From Pseudoxanthomonas sp. z9 (GTDB taxonomy: Bacteria; Pseudomonadota; Gammaproteobacteria; Xanthomonadales; Xanthomonadaceae), in contig NZ_VFID01000001.1 in NCBI RefSeq assembly GCF_006542425.1, positions 62,001-126,000 of the forward strand: a DNA stretch of 64,000 nt, read 5' to 3'. Positions 38,678 to 48,677 of the stretch are shown in pieces (the stretch's first letter is position 1; every line of letters starts with the position of its first letter). Below the pieces are notes generated by a model. It did no database searches and had not been told where the DNA came from. It saw only the letters and a list, made by a program, of their open reading frames with translations. A program made the translations under genes and the position numbers.

Positions 38678-39444
38678 TGGCCGCGGTATCGGCAGGCGCA
38701 TTCGCGCCACAGGACTTCCAGGCCTATCCGGCCATCGACATCCGCGATGGCCGGGTGGTGCGGCTGGCGCAGGGTGACTACGCGCGCGAGACCCGCTACG
38801 GCGATGACCCACTGGCAATCATCCGCGGCTATGCGGAACAGGGCGCGCGCTGGCTGCATCTGGTGGATCTGGATGCCGCCCGCGCCGGTGGCTATACCCT
38901 GGCGCCGCTGTTGCGCGACATCGCCATCACCACCGGGTTGCAGGTCCAGACCGGAGGCGGCGTGCGCTCGCGCGAGGACGTCGCGCGCCTGCTCGACGCC
39001 GGCGCGGCGCGGGTGGTGGTCGGATCGCTGGCGATACGCGAGCCGGACGCGGTGCTGACCTGGCTGGCCGAGTTCGGCGCCGAACGCATCACCGTGGCGC
39101 TGGACACGCGGCAGGACGACGCCGGGGTCTGGCGGTTGCCGGTGCATGGCTGGACCGAGGACGCCGGTGTCACCCTGGACGAACTGGCGGTCCGGTTCGA
39201 GGCCGACGGACTGGTCCACGCACTCAGCACCGACATCGCCCGCGACGGCATGCTGTCCGGACCCAATCTGGATCTTTATCGGCACCTGGGCGTGGTGGCA
39301 CCGCGCCTGCGCGTGCAGGCATCCGGCGGCGTGCGCGCGCTGGGCGATATCGCCGCCGCGCGCGCGCAGGGATGCGCCGGCATCGTGCTGGGGCGCGCAT
39401 TGCTGGAAGGCTGCTTCAGCGTGGCTGAGGCGCTGTCATGCTGA
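38674..39444 (+). CDS. hisA: ProFAR isomerase
   Basis: The 256-residue TIM barrel isomerises ProFAR to [22 protein letters not shown] holds the first catalytic Asp, [12 protein letters not shown] the second barrel strand, [25 protein letters not shown] the phosphate site and [18 protein letters not shown] the second catalytic Asp. It starts with a short extra N-terminus ([17 protein letters not shown]) before the barrel. It overlaps hisH and hisF. Confidence 0.96.
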   Translation: MMAAVSAGAFAPQDFQAYPAIDIRDGRVVRLAQGDYARETRYGDDPLAIIRGYAEQGARWLHLVDLDAARAGGYTLAPLLRDIAITTGLQVQTGGGVRSREDVARLLDAGAARVVVGSLAIREPDAVLTWLAEFGAERITVALDTRQDDAGVWRLPVHGWTEDAGVTLDELAVRFEADGLVHALSTDIARDGMLSGPNLDLYRHLGVVAPRLRVQASGGVRALGDIAAARAQGCAGIVLGRALLEGCFSVAEALSC

Positions 39445-40214
39445 GCCGGCGCATCATCCCGTGCCTGGACGTGCGCGACGGCCGCGTGGTCAAGGGCGTG
39501 CGCTTCCGCGATCACGTCGACATGGGCGACATCACCGAGCTCGCGCTGCGCTACCGCGATGCCGGCGCCGACGAACTGGTGTTCTACGACATCGGCGCCA
39601 GCCCGGAAGGACGCTCGGTGGATTACGCGTGGGTGGAACGGGTCTCGCGCCTGCTCGACATTCCGTTCTGCGTGGCCGGCGGCATCCGCGACGTGGACAC
39701 CGCGCGGCGTGTGCTGCACGCCGGCGCGGACAAGATTTCGATCAACACGCCGGCGCTGGAACGGCCGGCGCTGATTGGCGAGCTGGCGAAAGCGTTCGGC
39801 GTGCAGTGCGTGGTGGTCGGTATCGATTCCGTGCGCGAGGCCGATGGCGAATGGCGGGTGCGCCAGTACACCGGCGATCCGGCGCGCACCCGCGCGCTGC
39901 CGGTGCGCACGCTGGACTGGGTGGCCGAGGCGCAGCGGTTGGGCGCGGGCGAAATCGTGCTCAACTGCATGGACAGCGATGGCGTGCGGCGCGGCTACGA
40001 CATCGAACAACTGGCTGCTGTGCGCGCGCTGTGCGCGGTGCCACTGGTGGCTTCCGGCGGAGCGGGGGAACCCGAGCATTTCGCCGAGGTATTCCAGCGC
40101 GCCGACGTCGATGGCGCGCTTGCCGCCAGCGTGTTCCACAGCGGCCGGATCGCCATTCCGGATCTGAAGACCTACCTGCGAGGGCAGGGCATCGAGGTGC
40201 GTGATGTCGCTTGA
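39438..40214 (+). CDS. hisF: imidazole glycerol phosphate synthase, cyclase subunit
   Basis: The 258-residue TIM barrel joins PRFAR with ammonia from HisH. It begins [22 protein letters not shown] (catalytic Asp11) and shows [52 protein letters not shown] sequence (second catalytic Asp) and [12 protein letters not shown]. Typically this family has DIDAS/DITAS at the third strand; here it reads DIGASPEG, a small change. The gene overlaps hisA and hisI. Confidence 0.96.
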   Translation: MLSRRIIPCLDVRDGRVVKGVRFRDHVDMGDITELALRYRDAGADELVFYDIGASPEGRSVDYAWVERVSRLLDIPFCVAGGIRDVDTARRVLHAGADKISINTPALERPALIGELAKAFGVQCVVVGIDSVREADGEWRVRQYTGDPARTRALPVRTLDWVAEAQRLGAGEIVLNCMDSDGVRRGYDIEQLAAVRALCAVPLVASGGAGEPEHFAEVFQRADVDGALAASVFHSGRIAIPDLKTYLRGQGIEVRDVA

Positions 40215-40806
40215 ACCGGATCAACTGGACTGGAGCAAGGGCGACGGCCTGCTGCCGGCGATCGTGCAGGATGCGTCGACCCGCCGCGTACTGATGCTCG
40301 GCTACATGAACCGGGAGGCGCTGGAGGCGACCCTGGCCAGCGGCCGGGTGACCTTCTACAGCCGCAGCAAGCAGCGCCTGTGGACCAAGGGGGAGAGTTC
40401 CGGCCACGTGCTGGAAGTGCGGGCCATCGAGGCTGATTGCGACAACGACACCCTGCTGGTCCAGGCGGTGCCGCACGGACCAACCTGCCACCTCCAGCGG
40501 ACCAGTTGCTTTGCCGAAGCACCGGGTTCGTTCCTGGCCGAACTGGACGCGCTGGTGACGCGTCGTGAACGCGAGCGCCCCGAGGGCAGCTATACCACCC
40601 GCCTGTTCGAGGAGGGCGTGCGCCGGATCGCGCAGAAGGTCGGCGAGGAAGGCGTGGAGACGGCGCTGGCCGCGGTGGCGCAGGACGAGGCGGCGCTACT
40701 CGGCGAAAGCGCGGACCTGCTGTATCACCTGCTGGTGCTGCTGCGCAGTCGTGGCCTGGGACTGGCCGACGTCGAGGCGTTGCTCGCGGCCCGCCATTCC
40801 GCCTGA
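40204..40806 (+). CDS. hisI: bifunctional phosphoribosyl-AMP cyclohydrolase / phosphoribosyl-ATP pyrophosphatase
   Basis: The 200-residue HisIE fusion carries out steps two and three. The cyclohydrolase part (about 10-110) shows [31 protein letters not shown] and the metal-binding [10 protein letters not shown] plus GPTCH. The pyrophosphatase part (about 112-200) shows [24 protein letters not shown] and [11 protein letters not shown]. It starts at ATG 40204 or GTG 40201 and closes the his operon. A stem-loop follows at 40808-40844. Confidence 0.96.
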   Translation: MSLEPDQLDWSKGDGLLPAIVQDASTRRVLMLGYMNREALEATLASGRVTFYSRSKQRLWTKGESSGHVLEVRAIEADCDNDTLLVQAVPHGPTCHLQRTSCFAEAPGSFLAELDALVTRRERERPEGSYTTRLFEEGVRRIAQKVGEEGVETALAAVAQDEAALLGESADLLYHLLVLLRSRGLGLADVEALLAARHSA

Positions 40807-40807
40807 A

Positions 40808-40844
40808 CCTGCGTCGCGGTGGCGGGGTACGCCGCCGTCGCAGG
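40808..40844 (+). terminator. stem-loop after hisI
   Basis: CCTGCG (40808-40813) pairs with CGCAGG (40839-40844), with an inner GGTGGCG/CGCCGCC stem. No T-run follows, so it would be a weak or Rho-dependent end of the his transcript, or a 3' stabiliser. Confidence 0.4.
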
Positions 40845-40887
40845 ATAATCGGCAGGTTGCCCAAGGGCGTTGCCGGAATCCGTTGAC

Positions 40888-42549
40888 ATGACCCAGCGCG
40901 TGGTATGGCTGCCGCTCGTCGCCTTGTCGTTGCTGGCCGTTGCGAATGCATCCGCGTCGGCGCGGGCCCTGGACACCACCGCGGCCGCGCGGGACGTCGC
41001 TGCACCCGCCGGACGGGCCTCGGCCGAGGTGACTGGAGTGGTCTACCTGGATGCCAACGGCAATGGCCGCCGGGATCCGCGCGAACGGGGCCTGGCCGGG
41101 GTGAAGGTATCCAACGGCCACGATCTCGCCATCAGCGACGCGCGGGGAGGCTACCGGTTGCCCGGACGCGAGCGCGCCACGGTCTTCGTGGTGAAGCCGC
41201 CCGAATACGCCGTGCCGACCGGTGCCGACGGCCTGCCCCGGTTCTGGCAGCACCTGTTCCCGCAGGGATCGCCCGCGCTGAAGTACGGCGGCATTCCAGC
41301 GGCGGCCGTCCCCGCGCAGGTGGATTTCGGCCTGTTGCCCGCCGCGCGCCTCAAGGCCGGCGCCAGCCTGGAGATGCTGGTGTTCGGCGACCCGCAACCC
41401 AAGACGCTGACCGACGTGGATTACTACGCCCGCGATATCGTGGCACCGCTGGTCGGTCGGCACGGTGCGCGCCTGGGCCTGAGCGTGGGCGATATCGCCA
41501 ACGACGATTTGAGTCTTTATCCGGCCATGAACCAGGTGACGGCGAAACTGGGCGTGCCCTGGCTGCATGTGGCCGGAAACCATGATCTGGATTTCGACGC
41601 GCAGGCTGACGAGGACTCGCTGCTGAGCTTCCGCAACGTCTACGGCCCCGACACCTATGCGTGGGAGGAGCCGCAGGCCAGCTTCATCGTGCTGGACGAC
41701 GTGGTCTATCGCCCCGGCCAGAAACCGGCCTACATCGGTGGCCTGCGCGAGGAGCAGTTCGATTTCCTCCGGCTGTATCTGGCGACCTTGCCGAAGAATC
41801 GCCGGGTGGTGATCGCCGTGCACATCCCGTTGTTCGATCCGGTGCCAGGCGTGGAGACCTTCCGCCGCGCGGACCGCGAGCGCCTGTTCACCCTGTTGCG
41901 GGAACATGCGCAGGTACTGCTGATCAGCGCGCACACCCACAACCAGCGCCACTACCGGCACGGCGCGGACACCGGCTGGCATGGCGTGCGGCCCCTGCAT
42001 GAGTACAACGTCGGCGCGACCTGCGGTGCGTTCTGGTCGGGAGTGAAGGATGCGCAGGGCATCCCCGATACGACGATGAGCGACGGCACGCCGAATGGCT
42101 ATGCGTGGCTGACCATCCAGTCGGACGGCCGTTATGCGCTGCGCTACCAGGTGGCGCGCGCGGCGGGCGATCCGGCGATCGGCCTGCACGCGCCGAAGGT
42201 ATTGCGACAGGGCGCCTATCCGGCCTACGGCGTATACGCCAACGTCTACATGGGTGAAGCCGATACCCGGGTCGAGTACCGCATCGATGGCGGCGAATGG
42301 AAACCGATGCGGCGTGTGCTGCAGACCGACCCGGCTCTGCTGGTGGAGAACATCGCGGACGATACAGCGCCCGCGTTGCGTGGCTATGATCGCTCGCCGG
42401 AAGCCGATGTCTCCACTCATCTCTGGCGCGGCGTGCTGCCCACGGATCTGGCGGCGGGCGAGCACCGCATCGACGTGCGGGCGTTCGATGAGTGGCGGGG
42501 CGAGCAGGCCACGTCCACCACGTATCGGCTTCAGCAGGCGCTGGAATAG
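40888..42549 (+). CDS. exported calcineurin-like metallophosphoesterase
   Basis: The 553-residue exported protein has signal peptide about 1-28, then an N-terminal MetallophosN-type domain (GVVYLDANGNGRRDPRERGLAGVKVSNG, a Cna/SdrD-like strand set). The phosphoesterase core follows with LVFGDPQP, GLSVGDIANDD, HVAGNHDLDF, IAVHIPLFD and ISAHTHNQRHY, and then a C-terminal MetallophosC domain. Metal ligands Asp, His and Asn are present. Such proteins are periplasmic or surface phosphatases of unknown substrate. The start at 40888 is the first ATG; a TTG at 40870 is also in frame. Confidence 0.9.
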   Translation: MTQRVVWLPLVALSLLAVANASASARALDTTAAARDVAAPAGRASAEVTGVVYLDANGNGRRDPRERGLAGVKVSNGHDLAISDARGGYRLPGRERATVFVVKPPEYAVPTGADGLPRFWQHLFPQGSPALKYGGIPAAAVPAQVDFGLLPAARLKAGASLEMLVFGDPQPKTLTDVDYYARDIVAPLVGRHGARLGLSVGDIANDDLSLYPAMNQVTAKLGVPWLHVAGNHDLDFDAQADEDSLLSFRNVYGPDTYAWEEPQASFIVLDDVVYRPGQKPAYIGGLREEQFDFLRLYLATLPKNRRVVIAVHIPLFDPVPGVETFRRADRERLFTLLREHAQVLLISAHTHNQRHYRHGADTGWHGVRPLHEYNVGATCGAFWSGVKDAQGIPDTTMSDGTPNGYAWLTIQSDGRYALRYQVARAAGDPAIGLHAPKVLRQGAYPAYGVYANVYMGEADTRVEYRIDGGEWKPMRRVLQTDPALLVENIADDTAPALRGYDRSPEADVSTHLWRGVLPTDLAAGEHRIDVRAFDEWRGEQATSTTYRLQQALE

Positions 42550-42588
42550 AGGTGAAACACGGGGACAGGCGACAAGACCGACAGGAAC

Positions 42589-43179
42589 ATGCCGATGGCC
42601 AACGATGCGCTCGACCTTCCGATCAAGCTGTTCCGCAATCCCCTGGCGTGGGAAAAATGGCTGGCCACGAATGCGGGTACGCCGGGCCTGTGGCTGCGGA
42701 TCGCGAAGAAGGACGCGGGCGTGGTTTCAGTGAGCTATGCCGAAGCCCTGGAAGTGGCACTGTGCCACGGCTGGATCGACGGCCAGCGGCGCGCGTTCGA
42801 CGAACAGAGCTTCCTGCAACGCTTCACCCCGCGGCGTCCGCGTAGTCTGTGGTCGAAGATCAACGTCGGCAAGGCCGAGGCATTGATCGCCTCGGGCCGG
42901 ATGCGCGAGGGCGGCCTGCGCGAAATCGAACTGGCGCGCGCCGACGGGCGCTGGGCGGCCGCCTATGCAAGCGCGGCGGTGATGGAGATTCCGGCCGACC
43001 TGGCGGCGGCGCTGGCGAAGGCGCCGAAGGCCGCAGGCTTCTTCGAAGCGCTGGATCGCACCAATCGCTACGCGGTCTGCTGGCGCGTGCACACGGCGAA
43101 GAAGGCGGAAACCCGGGCGGCCCGCATCGAAAAACTGGTCGCGATGCTGGCGCGCGGCGAGAAGATCCACCCGAAATAG
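42589..43179 (+). CDS. YdeI/OmpD-associated family protein
   Basis: The 196-residue protein shows the family pattern: PLAWEKWLATNAGTPGLWLRIAKKDAG at the start, SYAEALEVALCHGWIDGQRRAFDEQSFLQRFTPRRPRSLWSKIN in the middle and a KAETRAARIEKLVAMLARGEKIHP end. The family name comes from an operon with OmpD in Salmonella; the biochemical role is unknown. It follows the phosphoesterase after 39 bases and is ended by a good terminator. Confidence 0.9.
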   Translation: MPMANDALDLPIKLFRNPLAWEKWLATNAGTPGLWLRIAKKDAGVVSVSYAEALEVALCHGWIDGQRRAFDEQSFLQRFTPRRPRSLWSKINVGKAEALIASGRMREGGLREIELARADGRWAAAYASAAVMEIPADLAAALAKAPKAAGFFEALDRTNRYAVCWRVHTAKKAETRAARIEKLVAMLARGEKIHPK

Positions 43180-43190
43180 CGGCGCAAATG

Positions 43191-43219
43191 AAAAACGCCC
43201 CGGTGGGGGCGTTTTTTTT
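43191..43219 (+). terminator. intrinsic terminator after YdeI-like gene
   Basis: CGCCCC (43196-43201) pairs with GGGGCG (43206-43211), extended by five A on the left against eight T on the right. It can stop transcription from the plus strand and, through its A-run, possibly also from the convergent mtnC gene. Confidence 0.85.
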
Positions 43220-43346
43220 CGTTCCCGGCTGGCTGGCGAATGCTGGCGAGCGGGACGTGCTGGCGAGCGCGGGCTGGCTGGCAACGGCGCGCAGTCTAGC
43301 CGTTGTCGCTGCCGGATGATGAAATGCGAATCGCTCGCAACAAGCG

Positions 43347-44045
43347 TCAGTGTGGCAGTTCGATGGTGTCGAACGCGGTGACGCGTGGATGGCCGTTGGC
43401 GGCGCCATCCAGGCGGGGTTGCGGATAGTCCTGCGGACGATCGATCAACTGGGTGCGCATGCCGGCTTCGCGGGCCGCGTCCAGTTCCTCGACCACGTCG
43501 GACAGGAACAGGATCTCGCCGGCCGGCGCGCCAATCCGCTCGGCGATGCGGCGATAGCTGTCCGCCTCGCGCTTGCCGCCGATTTCGGTGTCGAACCAGC
43601 CCGAAATCATCGGGGTCAAATCGCCCGCGTCGCTGTGGCCGAAGAACAGCTTCTGCGCCGGCACCGAGCCGGAGGAATACACGTACAGCGGATAGCCCTG
43701 TTCGTACCATCGGGCGAGCGCCGGCGCCGCATCCGGGTAGATGTGCGCGGTGAAATCCGCGTCACGGTAGCCGGCGTCCCAGATCATGCCCTGCAGCGCC
43801 TTCAGCGCGGTGTGTTTGCGATCCTGGTCGATCCAGCCCTGCAGGGTCTCGACGATGACGTCATCGTTGCAGATCGCGCCGTGTTCGGTGGCGACCGCAT
43901 CCAGCCAGCGGCGCACCTCCGGTTCCTGGCCGTGTTCGCGGACGAAGCCGGGCAGGGCGCGGCGGGCGTAGGGGAACAGCACGTCCTTGACGAAGGATAT
44001 GCTGCTGGTGGTGCCTTCGATATCGGTTAGGATGGCGCGGAGCAT
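43347..44045 (-). CDS. mtnC: enolase-phosphatase E1, methionine salvage
   Basis: This 232-residue HAD enzyme enolises and dephosphorylates 2,3-diketo-5-methylthiopentyl-1-phosphate to the acireductone. [23 protein letters not shown] at the start holds the catalytic Asp, with [16 protein letters not shown] and [14 protein letters not shown] following and [16 protein letters not shown] near the end. Start 44045 is the first ATG matching the family; longer frames upstream are unlike it. The product feeds MtnD upstream on the same strand. Confidence 0.96.
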   Translation of the reverse strand: MLRAILTDIEGTTSSISFVKDVLFPYARRALPGFVREHGQEPEVRRWLDAVATEHGAICNDDVIVETLQGWIDQDRKHTALKALQGMIWDAGYRDADFTAHIYPDAAPALARWYEQGYPLYVYSSGSVPAQKLFFGHSDAGDLTPMISGWFDTEIGGKREADSYRRIAERIGAPAGEILFLSDVVEELDAAREAGMRTQLIDRPQDYPQPRLDGAANGHPRVTAFDTIELPH

Positions 44046-44131
44046 GGGGCGGGAGGATTGAGGGAGCGGGAAAAGAATTCGCAACGGCAGCATGCTGGGC
44101 ACGCCACCGCGTCGCGGGAGGCGGAACGGGC

Positions 44132-44692
44132 CTACTCGGGCCGGGTCGGGCCGTTGTAGCGCGGGAACTGCTGGGCGATGGTGGTGCCGGTGAAATGGCC
44201 GACCCAGCCATCCGGCTCGGTGAAGAAGCGGATGGCGATGAAGTGCGGCTCCGGGCCCATGTCGAACCAGTGCAGGGTGCTGTCCGGCACCGCGATCAGA
44301 TCGTCCTGCACACACTCCACCTCGTAGACCTTGTCGTCCACATGCAGGGTGAACAGGCCGGAGCCGGCGACGAAGAAGCGCACTTCGTCTTCCTTGTGGT
44401 AATGCTCGTCGAGGAACTTGGCGCGCATCTCCTCGCGCTTGGGGTTGTCCGGCGCGATGCTGACCACGTCCACCGTCTTGAACCCGCGCTCGCTGACCAG
44501 CCGGTCGATGTCGGCGCGGTAGGCGTCCATCACGTCCTCCGGCGCGGCGCCGGGCTGGATCGCCTTGTTGGCCTTCCAGCGCTCGAAGGTCACGCCGACC
44601 TTCTGCAACTCGGTGGCGATGAAATCGGGATCGTAGCTGGCGAACTCGGGGGTGACCGGGTCGCTTTCATGGAAGATGCGGAGGCGGCTCAT
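44132..44692 (-). CDS. mtnD: acireductone dioxygenase
   Basis: The 186-residue cupin splits acireductone into the methionine precursor 4-methylthio-2-oxobutanoate and formate. The metal site is in [17 protein letters not shown] (His, His, Glu, and a later His in [10 protein letters not shown]). Whether iron or nickel is bound decides productive versus CO-forming chemistry and is not visible. It lies 86 bases before mtnC and about 100 bases after mtnB. Confidence 0.97.
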   Translation of the reverse strand: MSRLRIFHESDPVTPEFASYDPDFIATELQKVGVTFERWKANKAIQPGAAPEDVMDAYRADIDRLVSERGFKTVDVVSIAPDNPKREEMRAKFLDEHYHKEDEVRFFVAGSGLFTLHVDDKVYEVECVQDDLIAVPDSTLHWFDMGPEPHFIAIRFFTEPDGWVGHFTGTTIAQQFPRYNGPTRPE

Positions 44693-44793
44693 GGCGGTAT
44701 GGCTCGACGCGTGGGGAAGGCAAGGGTAGCAGGCGTCCCGTTCCGGTCCAGTTACCGGAGGGGCGGGCAAGGCTGCGCCGGGTTATCAGCAGC

Positions 44794-45438
44794 TCAGCGC
44801 CGGCAACCCAGCTTGCGCAGTTCCAGTTCGCAGTGGAACAGGAATTCGAAGGCTTCCAGATGGCGGCGCGCCTCAGCCATGTCGCGGCCCCAGGCATACA
44901 GGCCGTGGCCGTCGATCAGGTAGCCCCACAGCGGCTGCCGATCCAGCAACGCGTCCACCTGGGCGGCGAGGGTCGGCATGTCCTGGGTGTTGCTGAACAC
45001 CGGCACCTGGATTTCGGTCTCGTGGGTGGTGTTGCCGTGGAAGGCCTTGAGCAGCTCGTAGCCTTCCAGCCGGATGTGGCCGGCGCCCGCGTACAGGCGC
45101 GAAGCGATGGTCTGCACCGGCGAATGGGTGTGCAGCACGCAGCCGATCTCGGGGAAGCGGCGATACAGCTGGGTGTGCAGCAGGGTCTCGGCGGAGGGGC
45201 GGTGGTCGCTGCCGACCGCCTTGCCGTCGAAGTCCACCACCATGATGTCGGCTTCTTCCAGCCGGCCCTTGTCGCGTCCGGACACGGTGATCGCCGCATG
45301 GCGATCGTCCAGCCGGTGCGAGAAGTTGCTGCTGGTGGCGGGCGTCCAGCCGGCCTGCGACAGCTCGCGGATGTTGCTGATCAACAGTTTCGCCAGTTCG
45401 CTCAGGCGTCCGGCGTCATAGGGCAGGGGGGCGTTCAT
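44794..45438 (-). CDS. mtnB: methylthioribulose-1-phosphate dehydratase
   Basis: This 214-residue class II aldolase-like zinc enzyme has [26 protein letters not shown] at the start, [11 protein letters not shown] (two Zn His) and [14 protein letters not shown] (third Zn His) near residue 180. It dehydrates the ribulose phosphate in the methionine salvage pathway. mtnB, mtnD and mtnC are colinear, giving the order of the pathway after MtnA, which is not in the window. A hairpin separates it from the upstream permease. Confidence 0.96.
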   Translation of the reverse strand: MNAPLPYDAGRLSELAKLLISNIRELSQAGWTPATSSNFSHRLDDRHAAITVSGRDKGRLEEADIMVVDFDGKAVGSDHRPSAETLLHTQLYRRFPEIGCVLHTHSPVQTIASRLYAGAGHIRLEGYELLKAFHGNTTHETEIQVPVFSNTQDMPTLAAQVDALLDRQPLWGYLIDGHGLYAWGRDMAEARRHLEAFEFLFHCELELRKLGCRR

Positions 45439-45485
45439 GGCGCCATTTTAGCGCCTGCCGCCCCGGCTGGGCGGGACGGCGCGGA

Positions 45486-45509
45486 AGCGGGCCGCGGATG
45501 CGGCCCGCT
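45486..45509. terminator. hairpin between amino-acid permease and mtnB
   Basis: AGCGGGCCGC (45486-45495) pairs perfectly with GCGGCCCGCT (45500-45509). No T-tract follows on the minus strand, so it is a stable stem-loop at the permease 3' end rather than a proven terminator. Confidence 0.5.
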
Positions 45510-45517
45510 GGCAGGGT

Positions 45518-46942
45518 TCAGCGCCGCAGTTTGCTGTGGCGGTGGCCGTACAGGAAGTAGATCGCGAAACCGACCGCCGTCCAGACCGCCATCAGGAACC
45601 AGTTGTGCGCGGTCATCGCGGACAACAGCGCCAGGCAGCACAGAATGCCCAGGGTGCAGATCAGCCAGGCAGCCGGGATCCGGAACGGGCGTGGCAGGTC
45701 AGGCTGGGTCCGGCGCAGGATCAGCACGCCGGCGCAGACTGCGGCGAAGGCGATCAGCGTACCCATCGAGGTCAGCTCGCCCAGCACGTCCAGCGGGAAC
45801 AGCGCCGCCAGCAGCGCGATGCCGATGCCGGTGATGACCGTGTTGATGTGCGGGGTGCGGTACTCGGGATGGATCTTGGTGAACACCGGCGGCAGCAGGC
45901 CGTCGCGGGCCATGATCATGAAGATGCGCGGCTGGCCGATGATCATCACCAGCACCACCGAGGACAGGCCGACCAGCGCGCCGATTTCCACCACCACGCG
46001 CAGCCAGCCCAGTTGCGGATGCGCCGCCACCGCGGTGACCACCGGCTCGTCGGTGCCCAGCAGGGTGTAGGGCACCAGTCCGGTCATGACCGCGGCCATC
46101 GCGATGTACAGGACGGTGCAGATGGCCAGCGACAGCAGCATGCCGACCGGCATGTCGCGTTGCGGACGATGCGACTCCTGCGCCGCCACCGAAACAGCCT
46201 CGAAACCGATGTAGGCGAAGAACACCATCGAAGCGCCGCGCAGCACGCCTTCCCAGCCGAACTTGCCAGGGCCTTCGTTGGCCGGGATGAAGGGTTCCCA
46301 GTTGGCCGGATCCACGTACTTCCAGCCGACCGCGATCACCAGCACGATCAGGCCGGTCTTGAGCAGCACCATCGCCATGTTCATCGCCGAGGACTTGCGG
46401 ATGCCGACGTAGCACAGCCAGGTCAGCAGCAGCACGATGGCGGCGGCGGGCAGGTTGGCGATGGCGCCGGTCGGTTGCAGCTTGGCGTCCAGAGGTGCGC
46501 TGACCAGCGCCGCGGGCAGGTGGATGTTGAAGTGTTCCAGCAGGCTGAGGAAATAGCCGGTCCAGCTGACCGCGACCGCCGAGGCCGAGACGCCGTATTC
46601 CAGTACCAGCATCCAGCCGATGAACCAGGCCGCCAGTTCGCCCAGGGTGGCGTAGGTGTAGGTGTAGGCGCTGCCGGACACCGGCACCATCGCCGCGAAT
46701 TCGGCGTAGGCCAGCGCGCAGAACGTGCAGCAGATCGCCGCCAGCACGAAGCTCAGCATGATGGCCGGGCCTGCGTGGTTGGCGGCGGCCTGGCCGGTGA
46801 TGACGAAGATGCCGCCACCGATCACCGCGCCGATGCCGAGCGCGGTCAGGCCCCACGGTCCAAGGGTGCGGCGCAGGCTCAGGCCTTCGGCGTCGCTATG
46901 GCTGGCATGGGGGTGCTTGGTGGCCCAGAGTTGTCCGAACAT
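45518..46942 (-). CDS. APC family amino acid permease
   Basis: The 474-residue protein is of the amino acid/polyamine/organocation superfamily, CAT-like subgroup, with about twelve to fourteen helices. GIGAVIGGGIFVITGQAAANHAGPAIMLSF is the substrate-binding helix 1, and GFEAVSVAAQESHRPQRDMPVGM and the RIFMIMARDGLLP region follow. These permeases import basic or neutral amino acids by proton coupling. ATG at 46942 follows a GGAAG; a TTG at 46945 precedes it. It is a close relative of the next upstream gene, a likely duplication. Confidence 0.88.
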   Translation of the reverse strand: MFGQLWATKHPHASHSDAEGLSLRRTLGPWGLTALGIGAVIGGGIFVITGQAAANHAGPAIMLSFVLAAICCTFCALAYAEFAAMVPVSGSAYTYTYATLGELAAWFIGWMLVLEYGVSASAVAVSWTGYFLSLLEHFNIHLPAALVSAPLDAKLQPTGAIANLPAAAIVLLLTWLCYVGIRKSSAMNMAMVLLKTGLIVLVIAVGWKYVDPANWEPFIPANEGPGKFGWEGVLRGASMVFFAYIGFEAVSVAAQESHRPQRDMPVGMLLSLAICTVLYIAMAAVMTGLVPYTLLGTDEPVVTAVAAHPQLGWLRVVVEIGALVGLSSVVLVMIIGQPRIFMIMARDGLLPPVFTKIHPEYRTPHINTVITGIGIALLAALFPLDVLGELTSMGTLIAFAAVCAGVLILRRTQPDLPRPFRIPAAWLICTLGILCCLALLSAMTAHNWFLMAVWTAVGFAIYFLYGHRHSKLRR

Positions 46943-47020
46943 CAATCCACTTCCAATCGTCGTTCTTCATCAAGACGTATGGACGGGCGATATCCCGGCC
47001 ACTGTCATGATGCGTGCAAT

Positions 47021-47047
47021 AAAAAAGGCCGGCGCCGTGCGCCGGCC
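47021..47047 (-). terminator. intrinsic terminator between the two permease genes
   Basis: On the minus strand GGCCGGCGC-ACG-GCGCCGGCC is followed by six T. The stem has nine perfect pairs. It should end the transcript of the upstream permease, so each permease probably has its own promoter. Confidence 0.9.
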
Positions 47048-47058
47048 CGTTCGGGCCC

Positions 47059-48531
47059 TCAGGCCTTCTGCCGCAGTTTGCTGTGGTGGTAGCCGTAGCT
47101 GAAATAGATCAGCAGGCCGAATACGGTCCAGCCGACGAAGATCGGCCAGTGCTCCACGAAGGGCTGCCAGAACAGGTAGAGGCAGGCGAGCGCGCCCACC
47201 GGGCAGATGATGATCGCCGCCGGCACGCGGAACGGCCGCGGCAGTTCCGGGCGGGTGTAGCGCAGCACCAGCACGCCGATGCAGACGGTGGCGAAGGCCA
47301 GCAGGGTGCCCATCGACACCAGCTCGCCCAGCACGTTGAGCGGCATCAGGCCGGCCAGGATGGCGGCGAGCACGCCGACGATGATCGTGCCGACGTAGGG
47401 CGTGCGGAATTTCGGATGGACCTTGCCGAACAACTTCGGCATCAGGCCGTCCTTGGACATGCTGTAGAAGATGCGCGGCTGCGCCATCAGCATGACCAGG
47501 ATCACCGAGGACAGGCCGGCGATGGCGCCGATTTCCACCGCGGTCTTCAGCCACGACAGATCCGGGAACGCTTCCAGCGCGGTGGCCACCGGTTTGGGCG
47601 TGCCCAGCAGGCTGTAATGGGTCATGCCGGTCAGCACGGCGCACACCACGATGTAGATGACCGTGCAGATCGCCAGCGAGCCGAGGATGCCGATCGGCAT
47701 GTCGCGCTGCGGATTCTTGGCCTCGCCGGCGGCGGTGGAGACCGCGTCGAAACCGATGTAGGCGAAGAACACGATCGCCGCGGCGCGCGTCACGCCCTCG
47801 AAACCGAACTTGCCCGGGCCTTCGTTCGGCGGAATGAACGGGGTCCAGTTGGCCGGATCGATGTGCTGCAGGCCGAAACCGACGAACAGGCAGATGACGG
47901 TGACCTTGATCGCCACCACGATCGCGTTGACGAACGCGGACTGGGTGATGCCGACGTAGCACAGGCCGCTGATGGCGGCGACGATCAGGATGGCCGGCAG
48001 GTTGAACAGGCTGCCGGTGGCAACGAAGTCGGTGCCGTTCCAGTCGATCGGCGCCTGGGTGAGCTGCATCGGGAAGGGCAGGTGCAGCGTGGTGGTGATG
48101 AAGCTGACCAGGTAGCCCGACCAGCCCACCGCGACGGTGGAGGAGGCGAACAGGTACTCCAGCACCAGGCACCAGCCGATGAACCAGGCGACGAATTCGC
48201 CCAGGGTGGCGTAGGAGTAGGAGTAGGCGCTGCCCGACACCGGCATCAGCGCGGCGAATTCGGCGTAGCACAGGCCGGCCAGGGCGCAGGCGAAACCGGC
48301 CAGCACGAAGCTCAGCATGATGGCCGGACCGGCATGGTTGGCCGCGGCCTGGCCGGTGAGCACGAAGATGCCCGCGCCGATGACCGCACCGACGCCCAGC
48401 ATGGTCAGGTGCTTCGCTGTCAGGGTCCGTTTGAGGGTGGCCTCGCCATCGAGGCTGCCTTCGAAGGGTTCACCGGCATCCACATGGCCGGCCGGTTCGA
48501 CCGGCTTGACCCTGAACAAAGATTTGAGCAT
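47059..48531 (-). CDS. APC family amino acid permease (paralogue)
   Basis: This 490-residue permease has the same framework: GVGAVIGAGIFVLTGQAAANHAGPAIMLSF helix 1, YIGFDAVSTAAGEAKNPQRDMPIG, RIFYSMSKDGLMPKLFGKVH, and long identity with the neighbour over helices 1-3 and the last third. It differs by an N-terminal tail (residues 1-35) and by its substrate-near residues. Start 48531 (MLKSLFRV) has GGGGAAG about six bases upstream. A terminator follows its stop, and the NUDIX gene diverges upstream. Confidence 0.88.
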   Translation of the reverse strand: MLKSLFRVKPVEPAGHVDAGEPFEGSLDGEATLKRTLTAKHLTMLGVGAVIGAGIFVLTGQAAANHAGPAIMLSFVLAGFACALAGLCYAEFAALMPVSGSAYSYSYATLGEFVAWFIGWCLVLEYLFASSTVAVGWSGYLVSFITTTLHLPFPMQLTQAPIDWNGTDFVATGSLFNLPAILIVAAISGLCYVGITQSAFVNAIVVAIKVTVICLFVGFGLQHIDPANWTPFIPPNEGPGKFGFEGVTRAAAIVFFAYIGFDAVSTAAGEAKNPQRDMPIGILGSLAICTVIYIVVCAVLTGMTHYSLLGTPKPVATALEAFPDLSWLKTAVEIGAIAGLSSVILVMLMAQPRIFYSMSKDGLMPKLFGKVHPKFRTPYVGTIIVGVLAAILAGLMPLNVLGELVSMGTLLAFATVCIGVLVLRYTRPELPRPFRVPAAIIICPVGALACLYLFWQPFVEHWPIFVGWTVFGLLIYFSYGYHHSKLRQKA

Positions 48532-48677
48532 TCGCGACTTCCCCGGAGTTGGCGACCGGTCTTGGCCGGTGCCTGTCATTTGGCGGTCACGGGTGTGTGG
48601 GTCACCCGTACGGAAGCGCCGTACCTTGCCAAACCGGGCGGGGGATCACAAGCGCGGGTGCAGCACGCGGAGGGATA

